Positions 1 to 6,975 of a DNA stretch of 7,671 nucleotides are shown piece by piece. The DNA lies in contig JALFIK010000196.1 in the NCBI GenBank assembly GCA_022776205.1, positions 1 to 7,671 on the forward strand, in the 5' to 3' direction. The position numbers were made by a program, and so were the translations under genes. The stretch is from Eubacterium sp. Lineage in GTDB: Bacteria; Bacillota; Clostridia; Lachnospirales; Lachnospiraceae. How positions within the stretch are numbered: the stretch's first letter is position 1; each line of letters opens with the position of its first letter. The notes below the pieces were generated by a model, which was not told the DNA's origin, searched no databases, and saw only the letters and a list, made by a program, of their open reading frames with translations.

Positions 1-870
1 AACTTTTAAAACATCTGCATAAGATGGAATATAGAGATTCTCTGCGCCATTCCGGCACCAGCTTAATGCCTGTCCATAAGAAGAATTTAAAAATTCGGCT
101 TCATTCCGGGTTAGAATATCAAAAAAGCCCGGTTCTTTTAACAAATGGCAGAAATAATCAATACAGTTTCTGATATAATCTCCCTCATACTGTTCATTCA
201 CTGAAATCTTTGACATCACAAAATCTTCCTGATTTAAAGGTTTGCCTTGAAGATTGATACGTATAAATATTTCGGACACAACATCAATGTCAAGAAGGAA
301 AGAAAGTTCTATGACCCCAACCTGATGTTTTGTAATCTCCCTTAATGTATCTATATTTTCTTCGAGATGGGTAAAATCCTCTCCTTCATTTGCTTCTTTA
401 TATTCTTTTTCAAACTGACGGAAAGAAAAGTCTTTGCGGAATAATACAGAAATATCCGGAATCCATTTTTTATTCGTATCGCATTCCCTGCTATAAACTG
501 CGAAATGTTCTTCTCCATCCTGGGCAAGAGGATTAAAAGCGATTTGTATTTTGTGGGACTGATACTGCTCATCAAGAACCTCTTTTCCGAGAAGAGCTGC
601 CATAAGTGCAGTCACACGCTGCTGTCCGTCAATCAGAATCTTCTTGGTCCCGCCTTTTCCAAAGCCTCTTACCCTGACCTTCGAATTCTGCCAAACGATC
701 AGATATCCAATAGGATATCCCTCATATAGGGAATCAATCAACGCTCTGACTTCTTCGCCTTTCCAGACAAAAGGTCTTTGAATTTCCGGAATCGCAATCT
801 GTGCACTCTCCACAAATCCCAGAATACTGTTTACCGAATACTGCGTTATTCTGTAATTATCCGCTTTCAT
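1..870 (-). CDS. DUF262 (GmrS-like) domain protein, C-terminus beyond window edge
   Basis: The first 290 residues of a DUF262-family protein; the frame is open to the window edge, so the C-terminus is missing. Visible family motifs are IPEIQRPFVW (residues 27-36), the ParB/sulfiredoxin-like ILIDGQQRVTAL (78-89, core DGQQR 81-85) and IFIRINLQGKPLNQEDFV (201-218). In GmrSD and related enzymes this domain binds or hydrolyses NTPs and is paired with a DUF1524 HNH nuclease domain, giving restriction of modified phage DNA; several other defence proteins carry DUF262 too. Whether a DUF1524 domain follows cannot be seen. The ATG at 868-870 is supported by GGAGG at 878-882, 7 nt upstream. It lies 78 bp behind codY on the same strand, with no clear promoter or terminator between, so co-transcription with codY is likely. 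Its start overlaps (ATGA) the stop of a short open frame upstream. Family assignment is firm; a defence role is inferred. Confidence 0.88.
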   Translation of the reverse strand, partial: MKADNYRITQYSVNSILGFVESAQIAIPEIQRPFVWKGEEVRALIDSLYEGYPIGYLIVWQNSKVRVRGFGKGGTKKILIDGQQRVTALMAALLGKEVLDEQYQSHKIQIAFNPLAQDGEEHFAVYSRECDTNKKWIPDISVLFRKDFSFRQFEKEYKEANEGEDFTHLEENIDTLREITKHQVGVIELSFLLDIDVVSEIFIRINLQGKPLNQEDFVMSKISVNEQYEGDYIRNCIDYFCHLLKEPGFFDILTRNEAEFLNSSYGQALSWCRNGAENLYIPSYADVLKV

Positions 871-956
871 TCTTTATCCTCCATTGTATTTACGAACTTT
901 CCGAATGTGCCTTCCAGTGTGTTCTCCAATTCTTTCAGAAAAACACTTCTAATGTT
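867..956 (-). pseudogene. possible 3' remnant of a lost gene coupled to the DUF262 gene
   Basis: In the codY +1 frame an open stretch begins after a TGA at 957-959 and runs to a TGA at 867-869. That stop overlaps the DUF262 start codon as ATGA. The peptide ends LEGTFGKFVNTMEDKE and looks protein-like (alternating charged and hydrophobic residues, sensible codons). There is no ATG or GTG start with a ribosome binding site in the frame; only a weak TTG at 927-929. The ATGA overlap is typical of translationally coupled operon partners, so this may be the tail of a gene whose body was deleted when the region was joined to codY. The product is not recognised. It could equally be a chance open frame of about 30 codons. 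Confidence 0.3.
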
Positions 957-1719
957 TCATTTTTTTCAATTCATCAAATACTACATCATTCAATACTTTA
1001 ATATAGGTTCCCTTCATACCGGAGGAACGGGATTCGATTACCCCGGCACTTTCAAATTTTCTCAAGGCATTCACGATCACCGAGCGCGTAATTCCCACTC
1101 TATCCGCAATTTTACTTGCCACAAGAATTCCTTCTGAGCCGTCAAGTTCATCAAAAATATGCTGAATTGCCTCTAATTCTGAAAATGACAAGGTGGAAAT
1201 GGCCGATTTTACAATGGAAACTTTTCGATTTTCCTCTGCATTTTCCTCATTCACAGAGCGCATCATTTCCAGTCCGACTACCGTCGTCCCGTACTCCACC
1301 AGAATGATATCATCAATCTCGTAGTGTTTTTCTTTCCGATACATAAACACTGTGCCAAGTCTCTCTCCCGCAATATCGATCGGGATAATAATCGCCTGAT
1401 ACTGGTCAATCTCCATATGTTCAAATCCAAGTGTTTCCAGATTTACATTTTCTTTTGTCGACAACACTCCTAGCAGACGCTCGTTCAGACAAGGATCAAT
1501 ATATTCTCCCACTTCATTATTGATCAACTCATCCAGAACCTCGATATCCTGACGGTTCTTTATTCCGAGTACTTTACCTTTTTTACTAATCACCAGTACA
1601 TTTGATAACAAAATGTCACTTAAAACTTCACAAATATCATTAAATACCACTTTATGGGAATTATTGTTATGGAGCAACTTATTTATTTTTCTTGTTTTAT
1701 CAAGTAACTGGACACTCAT
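949..1719 (-). CDS. codY: CodY, GTP- and branched-chain amino acid-sensing global regulator
   Basis: A complete CodY of 256 residues (B. subtilis CodY is 259). It represses or activates metabolic, transport, competence and stationary-phase genes when isoleucine, leucine or valine and GTP are plentiful. The N-terminal GAF ligand domain covers about residues 1-155 and includes AGERLGTV (117-124). The C-terminal winged helix-turn-helix is near identical to the family: ASKIADRVGITRSVIVNAL (201-219), then the wing with RSSGMKGTYIKVLN up to 244. An ATG four codons upstream (1729-1731) is rejected as start because its G lies in the ribosome binding site; GGAGG at 1725-1729 is 5 nt from the ATG at 1717-1719, giving MSVQLLDKTRK, the usual start. 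It has its own promoter and a candidate CodY box in its leader, so autoregulation is likely. No terminator follows. Confidence 0.97.
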   Translation of the reverse strand: MSVQLLDKTRKINKLLHNNNSHKVVFNDICEVLSDILLSNVLVISKKGKVLGIKNRQDIEVLDELINNEVGEYIDPCLNERLLGVLSTKENVNLETLGFEHMEIDQYQAIIIPIDIAGERLGTVFMYRKEKHYEIDDIILVEYGTTVVGLEMMRSVNEENAEENRKVSIVKSAISTLSFSELEAIQHIFDELDGSEGILVASKIADRVGITRSVIVNALRKFESAGVIESRSSGMKGTYIKVLNDVVFDELKKMKH

Positions 1720-1724
1720 AGATA

Positions 1725-1729
1725 CCTCC
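1725..1729 (-). promoter_or_regulatory. codY ribosome binding site that fixes the start
   Basis: GGAGG, 5 nt before the ATG at 1717-1719. It overlaps the last base of the upstream in-frame ATG at 1729-1731, so that longer start cannot use it. This shortens CodY from 260 to 256 residues and matches the conserved N-terminus. Confidence 0.9.
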
Positions 1730-1735
1730 ATCTAA

Positions 1736-1781
1736 ATGTTAAAATTAACAGACAATTCTTCAGCTTAAATAATTTTAACAT
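1736..1781. repeat. perfect 12-bp inverted repeat spanning the codY -10 and leader
   Basis: Arms ATGTTAAAATTA (1736-1747) and TAATTTTAACAT (1770-1781) are exact reverse complements, 22 bp apart. The right arm contains the whole -10 hexamer; the left arm overlaps the candidate CodY box. Most of the right arm is upstream of the predicted transcription start, so this is more likely a DNA-level operator than an RNA hairpin. AT-rich sequence makes chance repeats more common here. Confidence 0.6.
1743..1757 (-). promoter_or_regulatory. candidate CodY box in the codY leader
   Basis: The minus strand reads AATTGTCTGTTAATT, which differs from the CodY box consensus AATTTTCWGAAAATT at 3 of 15 positions (5, 10 and 11). 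It lies just downstream of the predicted transcription start (about 1765) and upstream of the ribosome binding site, where a bound regulator would block early transcription. CodY sites with up to about three mismatches are known to work. Negative autoregulation is the inference. Confidence 0.5.
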
Positions 1782-1800
1782 ATCTCCCTTTGGATAACAA
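1772..1800 (-). promoter_or_regulatory. codY promoter
   Basis: On the minus strand, -35 TTGTTA (1795-1800), a 17-bp spacer and -10 TAAAAT (1772-1777) with an extended TGn directly before it. The predicted start is near 1765, giving a leader of about 45 nt before the codY ATG. It lies after the topA terminator, so codY has an independent start. Confidence 0.7.
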
Positions 1801-1870
1801 CGGTATTATCTCATATTTTTATTACTTTTTTTAATTAATTTAGTAATTTACACAATTCAAATAATTTATT

Positions 1871-1920
1871 CCGGAAAACAAGAAAAAGAAAAGACAGAGC
1901 AGCCTAAACAGCTGCTCTGT
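1871..1920 (-). terminator. topA terminator, overlapping the topA 3' end
   Basis: On the minus strand a perfect 10-bp stem ACAGAGCAGC / GCTGCTCTGT (1911-1920 with 1894-1903) with a 7-nt loop, followed by the T-rich run CTTTTCTTTTTC. The topA stop codon TAG (1904-1906) lies inside the loop, and the last codons form the 5' arm. Confidence 0.9.
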
Positions 1921-4012
1921 TAACCGATTTATTTTTTTCAGTTTTCTCTTCCCTGTCCATGACAAAACCACATTCTTTGTCGGCACAGACAAGCTTCTTT
2001 CCCTTTTCCACCATGTAACTGCCACACTTTTTACAGCGAATAGACGATGGTTTCTGCCAGCTCATGAAATCACATTCTGGATTATTAATACATCCAAAGT
2101 ATTTTCTTCCCTTTTTCGTCTTTTTCAGGACAAGATCCTTTCCACACTTCGGACAACATACTCCAATTTTTTCATAATACGGTTTCGTATTACGACAATC
2201 CGGAAATCCCGGACAAGCCAGGAACTTTCCATGAGGGCCATATTTCACCACCATGTTTCTTCCACATTCCTCGCAAATCTCATCGGTTACTTCATCAGCA
2301 ATCTTAACTTCTGAAAGTTCCTTCTCCGCTTTTTCAACGGCATCCATCATGTCAGGATAGAAGTTCTCTACAATGGTTTTCCATTTCACTTTCCCTTCTT
2401 CTACACCATCCAGCAGTGATTCCATATTGGCTGTAAAATTCACATCCACAATAGTCGGAAAAGCATCAACCATCATGTCATTCACTGCCTCTCCAAGTTC
2501 AGTGATATAAAGATTTTTGTTTTCCTTCACAACATATCTTCTGGAAAGGAGGGTTGTGATGGTTGGGGCATAGGTACTCGGACGACCAATGCCCAGTTCC
2601 TCTAATGTTTTTACGAGAGATGCTTCCGTAAAATGTGCAGGTGGCTGGGTAAAATGCTGCTGTGGGTCAAACTTCTGCAGGGAGACTTCCGTTCCTGCTT
2701 CCAGCTTTCTCATTGCAGCATTCATTGTAGATTTTTCATTGTCATAGTTATAAATTGTCAGATATCCGTCAAATTTAACTCTTGTTGCGGAAACATTAAA
2801 CCGGTAATCCCCCGCTCCAATCTTTGCGGATGTCGTCTCATAAACTGCCTCTGACATACGGCTGGCAAGGAATCTGGTCCAGATGAGCTGATACAGACGG
2901 AATAAATCTCTGGGCAGCTGATCCTTTACATCTGCCGGAGACAGTGTACTGTCGGTCGGTCGTATTGCCTCGTGGGCATCCTGAATCTTACCACCTTTTA
3001 CCGAACGAACTGCAGATTTGGAACCTACAAACTCTTCCCCATAATGCTCCCCGATATACTTTCTGCAGTTTGTATCTGCCTGCTCTGAAATTCGGGTGGA
3101 ATCTGTTCGCAGATAGGTAATCAGACCTACCGTGCCACGCCCTTTGATTGCCACACCCTCATACAACTCCTGGGCAAGACGCATTGTCTTCTGGGTAGAC
3201 ATATTCAGTCTTTTTGATGCTTCCTGCTGTAAGGTACTTGTCGTAAACGGAAGCGGCGGCTTTTTTCTTCTCTCCCCTGTTTTCACGGATAATACCTCAA
3301 ATTTTTCATTTTGAAGTTTCTCCATCAGGTCTTCCGCTTCTTTCTGGGAACGAATCTCAATCTTTCCATTTTTATCACCGGTAAAATGTGCCTCCAGTGC
3401 TTTCCTGGAGCCAGGAACGAGAATGTCTGCACTTAAACTCCAGTATTCTTCCGAAATAAATTCATCAATTTCCCTCTCTCTGTCACAGATTATTCTTAAT
3501 GCAACTGACTGTACCCTTCCGGCTGACAGACCTCTCTTTATCTTTGACCATAAAATCGGACTGATTTTGTATCCAACAATACGATCCAGTACACGTCTTG
3601 CCTGCTGGGCATCTACCAGATTCATATCAATATCTCTCGAATTCTTAATCGAATTCTTTACGGCATCTTTTGTAATCTCATTAAACGTAATTCGGCTGCA
3701 TTTCTTATTCTCCAGTTTCAATGCCTGATACAGATGCCATGATATCGCCTCACCTTCACGGTCCGGGTCAGTGGCAAGATATACTTTATCTGCCTTTTTT
3801 ACCTCTTTACGCAACTGGGCAAGAATTTCTCCCTTTCCTCGAATGGTGATATATTTCGGTTCATAATCATTCTCAACATCAATTCCCATCGTGCTCTTCG
3901 GTAAATCTCTTACATGTCCGTTTGATGCGACAACTTTATATGATTTCCCCAGAAACTTCTGAATTGTCTTAGCCTTCGCCGGCGATTCAACAATAACCAG
4001 GTTTGCTGACAT
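1904..4012 (-). CDS. topA: DNA topoisomerase I (type IA)
   Basis: A complete type IA topoisomerase of 702 residues that relaxes negative supercoils by cutting one strand. The Toprim domain opens with LVIVESPAKAKT (5-16, catalytic Glu9) and carries the metal-binding TDPDREGE (81-88). The catalytic tyrosine is Tyr300 in GLITYLRTDST, the family's YxRTDS motif. GIGRPSTYAPTI (474-485) is also conserved. Three C-terminal four-cysteine zinc fingers follow: C580/C583/C600/C606, C620/C623/C641/C647 and C660/C663/C676/C681, then a short basic tail. The ATG at 4010-4012 has AGGAG at 4024-4028, a long 11-nt spacing, but no other start fits the conserved N-terminus. It follows dprA by 126 bp with its own candidate promoter and ends in a terminator. 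The dprA-topA order is common in Firmicutes. Nothing in the catalytic core is missing. Confidence 0.98.
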   Translation of the reverse strand: MSANLVIVESPAKAKTIQKFLGKSYKVVASNGHVRDLPKSTMGIDVENDYEPKYITIRGKGEILAQLRKEVKKADKVYLATDPDREGEAISWHLYQALKLENKKCSRITFNEITKDAVKNSIKNSRDIDMNLVDAQQARRVLDRIVGYKISPILWSKIKRGLSAGRVQSVALRIICDREREIDEFISEEYWSLSADILVPGSRKALEAHFTGDKNGKIEIRSQKEAEDLMEKLQNEKFEVLSVKTGERRKKPPLPFTTSTLQQEASKRLNMSTQKTMRLAQELYEGVAIKGRGTVGLITYLRTDSTRISEQADTNCRKYIGEHYGEEFVGSKSAVRSVKGGKIQDAHEAIRPTDSTLSPADVKDQLPRDLFRLYQLIWTRFLASRMSEAVYETTSAKIGAGDYRFNVSATRVKFDGYLTIYNYDNEKSTMNAAMRKLEAGTEVSLQKFDPQQHFTQPPAHFTEASLVKTLEELGIGRPSTYAPTITTLLSRRYVVKENKNLYITELGEAVNDMMVDAFPTIVDVNFTANMESLLDGVEEGKVKWKTIVENFYPDMMDAVEKAEKELSEVKIADEVTDEICEECGRNMVVKYGPHGKFLACPGFPDCRNTKPYYEKIGVCCPKCGKDLVLKKTKKGRKYFGCINNPECDFMSWQKPSSIRCKKCGSYMVEKGKKLVCADKECGFVMDREEKTEKNKSVNRAAV

Positions 4013-4088
4013 TGTCTAAAACACTCCTAACTTTCATTATTGCTTTTTATAAAAATGTATAAATTTTTTTCTTATAAAACAATTATCA

Positions 4089-4117
4089 ATCATACACTAT
4101 TTTTTTATGCCGCGCAA
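4089..4117 (-). promoter_or_regulatory. candidate topA promoter
   Basis: On the minus strand, -35 TTGCGC (4112-4117), 17-bp spacer, -10 TATGAT (4089-4094; 5 of 6 to consensus). The -35 is weak (3 of 6). The predicted leader is about 70 nt. No terminator is visible behind dprA, so topA may also be read through from the comM-dprA operon. Confidence 0.4.
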
Positions 4118-4138
4118 GCACGAAATATTAGATTTTCT

Positions 4139-5230
4139 TCATACTTTCTTCAAATAGACATTTTGCTCCGTCTGATAGATATACTTTTTTAACTCAAGAC
4201 TCATCAAAATATGCTGTAGTAAGGACACAGAAAAACCGCTGTATTCCATTAGTTTTTCAAAAGAAACGGGGTCTGCTTCATCAAGGAACATATACACTTT
4301 CCTCTCTTCTTCTGTTTCAAAAATAATTTTTTTATCTTTCTTGCTTTGAATGGTCATATCTTGCGAAATATGAAATACTTCAAGAATATCTGCCGGCTCG
4401 CTGACCAGTATGGCTCCCTGACTGATTAAGCGGTTACACCCCTCACTCATCCGATCTGTAATCCGGCCGGGAAGGGCAAAAATTTCTTTTCCCTGCTCAA
4501 GTCCCTGATCCGCTGTAATCAGTGAACCGCTCTTTTCTCCCGCCTCAATTACAAAAACACCGTCTGCTATCCCACTGATGATTCGGTTTCTTAAAGGAAA
4601 CAGACCCTTATGATTCGGAATTCCCAGATTATATTCTGACATGACACATCCTCTGGAATAAATTTCCTGATATAAACGATGATTTTCTTTGGGATAAATC
4701 GTATCGATTCCCCCTCCAAGGATTCCAAGTGTATAGTCCCCTCCATCCAGAGCACCGATATGGCTCGCTGTATCTACACCGCTTGCAAGGCCACTTACAA
4801 TTTGTATGCCGGACTTTGATAACTCTTCTGCAAAACATTTTGCCATGTTTCTTCCATACACAGTTGCCTTTCTTGCACCGACCATAGCCAGAATCGGTCT
4901 GTTATAGTCCGGTAGTTTACCTATATAATAAAGGACGACCGGCGGTTCATAAATATTACGCAGACGATCGGGATACTCCGGTGATTCATAATGAATAAAA
5001 GAAATTCCTTTCCGGTTCAGCCTCTCTGCTGACACCTTGACCGGCCCCGGTTCCTTCGACAAAATCAGATTCTGGCATTGTTTCTCAGTTAATATCTCTT
5101 TCAGCTTTTCTTCCGGACAATTGTATATTTCCCTGGGATGCCCCAAATAATCCAATAATTTTTTTCTCGTTTTTATTCCGATTCCCGATATATTAGCCAG
5201 CCAGTACCAGTAAAAATCATTTTCTGTCAT
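4139..5230 (-). CDS. dprA: DprA, DNA processing protein A
   Basis: A complete DprA of 363 residues. DprA binds incoming single-stranded DNA during transformation, shields it and loads RecA in the cytoplasm; it is also kept in many bacteria not known to be competent. Domains: a helix-hairpin-helix/SAM-like start (about 1-75, LANISGIGIKTRKKLLDYLG), a Rossmann-fold core (about 80-285) and a winged helix (about 305-362). Core motifs seen: VGARKATVYG (117-126), SGLASGVDTASH (146-157), GGGIDTIYP (172-180), LRNRIISG (213-220), EAGEKSGSLITA (229-240) and ALPGRI (252-257). The ATG at 5228-5230 has GGAGG at 5237-5241, 6 nt upstream, inside the 15-bp gap after the comM stop, so the two genes are co-transcribed and probably co-translated. 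Confidence 0.97.
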   Translation of the reverse strand: MTENDFYWYWLANISGIGIKTRKKLLDYLGHPREIYNCPEEKLKEILTEKQCQNLILSKEPGPVKVSAERLNRKGISFIHYESPEYPDRLRNIYEPPVVLYYIGKLPDYNRPILAMVGARKATVYGRNMAKCFAEELSKSGIQIVSGLASGVDTASHIGALDGGDYTLGILGGGIDTIYPKENHRLYQEIYSRGCVMSEYNLGIPNHKGLFPLRNRIISGIADGVFVIEAGEKSGSLITADQGLEQGKEIFALPGRITDRMSEGCNRLISQGAILVSEPADILEVFHISQDMTIQSKKDKKIIFETEEERKVYMFLDEADPVSFEKLMEYSGFSVSLLQHILMSLELKKYIYQTEQNVYLKKV

Positions 5231-5245
5231 TATACTCCTCCTTCT

Positions 5246-6778
5246 CTAAGAGGGTGAAATAAATACAATGTTTCTAAAATGGAGAGCTTCCTCCAAATGA
5301 ATACTCCTGATTTGTTCCGAATGATCCAGATCTGCAATCGTTCTTGCCACTTTAAGCACTTTATAATAAGATCTTCCTGTCAGTCGAAACAAATCAAATG
5401 CCTCCTTCATCAGTTTCTCTCCCGCCTCATCCAGTCTGCAGTATTTTTCAATCTGCATCCTGGACATTCTACTGTTAAATGCCGTATCCTGTCCATGAAA
5501 TCTTTCCTTTTGTATCTGCCAGGCAGCCTCAATCCTTCTTTTTTTCAGTGCAGATTTCTCTTCTTCCCGTGCATTGGAAAAATCTTTGTAAGATATTTCA
5601 TCACACCGGACAAACAAATCAATTCGGTCAAGAATTGGCCCGCTGATTTTATTTCTGTATTTTTCTATCTGTCTGTCCGAGCAATGACATCTCTTTAAAT
5701 TCGGATAATAGCCACATGGACATGGATTTGCTGCTGTTACTAACAAAAAATCTGCCGGAAATTCTACTGTTCGATCTTTTCGTACCAGTTCAATTGCGTG
5801 TTCTTCCAGAGGCAGACGAAACATCTCAATTAAATCCTTTTTATACTGGGGCAATTCATCAAGAAAAAGTACACCGTGATGGGCCAGGGAAATCTCCCCT
5901 GGTCTCGGAATGACTCCTCCGCCAAACATTCCTGCAGGGGTCACCAGATGGGAAGGTGCACGGAAAGGACGCTCCCGGATCAGGGAACATCCGCCGTGCA
6001 AAAGTCCCTTCACACTGTAAATCATTGTAATCTCGATCATTTCCTCACGCGTCATATCCGGCATAATTCCCGGCATACAGGAAGCAAGAAGAGATTTTCC
6101 CACACCCGGGGGCCCGTCCAGAAAAATATTATGCCACCCCGCTGCTGCAATCTCCAATGCTCTTTTTGCCATTTGCTGACCATGTACTTCAGAAAAATCT
6201 GTGCCCGGCAACAGCGACTGTTCACTCTTCTCATCTGAAATTACTATTTTCCCACTCTCTCCTTCTTCACCATATTTTAAGTAATCACAGACTTCCTCCA
6301 GAGATGAAAAAACATATACTTCTATTTTTTCTGCAAAGGAAGCTTCCTCTCCGTTCTCCACCGGAACAATGCACCTCCGATATCCCTTTTTTTCTCCTTC
6401 AAGGATAATCGGAAGCACTCCGGATATCGGGCAAAGCGTTCCATCCAAAGACAGCTCTCCGAGAAATATCGTCTCCTTAACACGGTCATCCGGCAGGCGC
6501 TCCATGGCAAGTAAAAGTGCAACTGCCACACCCAAATCAAAAAAAGTCCCGTATTTTCTTAAATCAGCCGGTGCAAAATTCACCGATATTCTTCGCGCCG
6601 GAAGAACAGTTCCCATATTCCTCAGAGCTGTCCGAACTCTTTCTCTCGCCTCTTTCACTTCATTCGATAATGAGCCGATCATATGGAACACCGGAAGTCC
6701 ATTCCCGACATCCGCCTGTATTTTTATAATTTCACCCTGAACTCCCTGTACCATTCCGCTTGCTACCTCTGCTACCAC
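5246..6778 (-). CDS. comM: ComM/YifB family Mg-chelatase-like AAA+ ATPase
   Basis: A complete 510-residue ComM/YifB protein. In Vibrio and related bacteria ComM is a hexameric branch-migration helicase that extends integration of transformed DNA; the Mg-chelatase name is historical. The N-terminal ChlI domain (about 1-170) has GLPVFHMIG and VKEARERVRTALRNMG. The AAA+ module has Walker A GPPGVGKS (222-229) and Walker B VLFLDE (303-308). A paired-cysteine insert CPC...CHC (C353, C355, C364, C366) precedes LDRIDLFV (383-390), followed by the C-terminal Mg-chelatase domain with SRMSRMQ and LTGRSYYKVLKVARTIADL (466-484). The start is GTG (6776-6778): MVAEVASGMV aligns with the family N-terminus, and AGGAGG at 6790-6795 is 11 nt upstream. 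An ATG at codon 9 would remove conserved residues. It heads an operon with dprA. Confidence 0.96.
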   Translation of the reverse strand: MVAEVASGMVQGVQGEIIKIQADVGNGLPVFHMIGSLSNEVKEARERVRTALRNMGTVLPARRISVNFAPADLRKYGTFFDLGVAVALLLAMERLPDDRVKETIFLGELSLDGTLCPISGVLPIILEGEKKGYRRCIVPVENGEEASFAEKIEVYVFSSLEEVCDYLKYGEEGESGKIVISDEKSEQSLLPGTDFSEVHGQQMAKRALEIAAAGWHNIFLDGPPGVGKSLLASCMPGIMPDMTREEMIEITMIYSVKGLLHGGCSLIRERPFRAPSHLVTPAGMFGGGVIPRPGEISLAHHGVLFLDELPQYKKDLIEMFRLPLEEHAIELVRKDRTVEFPADFLLVTAANPCPCGYYPNLKRCHCSDRQIEKYRNKISGPILDRIDLFVRCDEISYKDFSNAREEEKSALKKRRIEAAWQIQKERFHGQDTAFNSRMSRMQIEKYCRLDEAGEKLMKEAFDLFRLTGRSYYKVLKVARTIADLDHSEQIRSIHLEEALHFRNIVFISPS

Positions 6779-6826
6779 TTTGAATAGAACCTCCTGAATT
6801 TTACTATTATTATATTATTTACCATA

Positions 6827-6855
6827 TTTGTACCATATGTTTTGCTTTTAGTCAA
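6827..6855 (-). promoter_or_regulatory. promoter of the comM-dprA operon
   Basis: On the minus strand, -35 TTGACT (6850-6855; 5 of 6), 17-bp spacer, -10 TACAAA (6827-6832; 4 of 6) with an extended TGn before it. The octamer ATATGGTA occurs twice, 11 bp apart, one copy on each side of the -10 region. The leader to the GTG is about 40-45 nt. Confidence 0.6.
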
Positions 6856-6866
6856 CTATATTTCCT

Positions 6867-6900
6867 TTTTTTGTATATATTATATAATATATACAAAAAA
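6867..6900. repeat. perfect 34-bp AT-rich palindrome
   Basis: Every base from 6867 to 6900 pairs about the centre between 6883 and 6884, with no loop. The outer arms are T6 and A6, then a G/C pair, then alternating A/T. It ends 11 bp upstream of the comM -35. It is not a standard terminator: in either direction the A-run, not a T-run, comes last. It could be an operator, an UP-like AT-rich activator region, or a cruciform site. Confidence 0.85.
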
Positions 6901-6975
6901 GATGTGGTTTCAGAGCATAAAGAACCAAACTGTTCTATTTACCCATCGTTTACAGGAATCAGAGCATTTTATTGC

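Noticed and set aside
882..910. Possible promoter for the DUF262 gene (TACAAT as -10)
   Set aside because: The hexamer overlaps the ribosome binding site, would give an almost leaderless message and has a poor -35.
915..947. Hairpin after codY (AGTGT ... ACACT)
   Set aside because: The stem has a mismatch and wobble pairs, the loop is long and there is no T-run after it, so it does not qualify as a terminator.
778..1137. 119-codon plus-strand open frame over codY and the DUF262 start
   Set aside because: It is antisense to a certain codY, shows no family resemblance and has no ribosome binding site; it is a shadow of the real gene. The same holds for the other plus-strand frames within topA, dprA, comM and nrdR.
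4095..4125. Terminator behind dprA
   Set aside because: The GC-rich patch forms no good stem and is followed by A rather than T on the transcribed strand.
6867..6900. The 34-bp palindrome as a bidirectional terminator
   Set aside because: The T-run is on the 5' side and the A-run on the 3' side in both directions, the stem is almost all A/T, and nrdR already has a strong terminator at 6976-7016.
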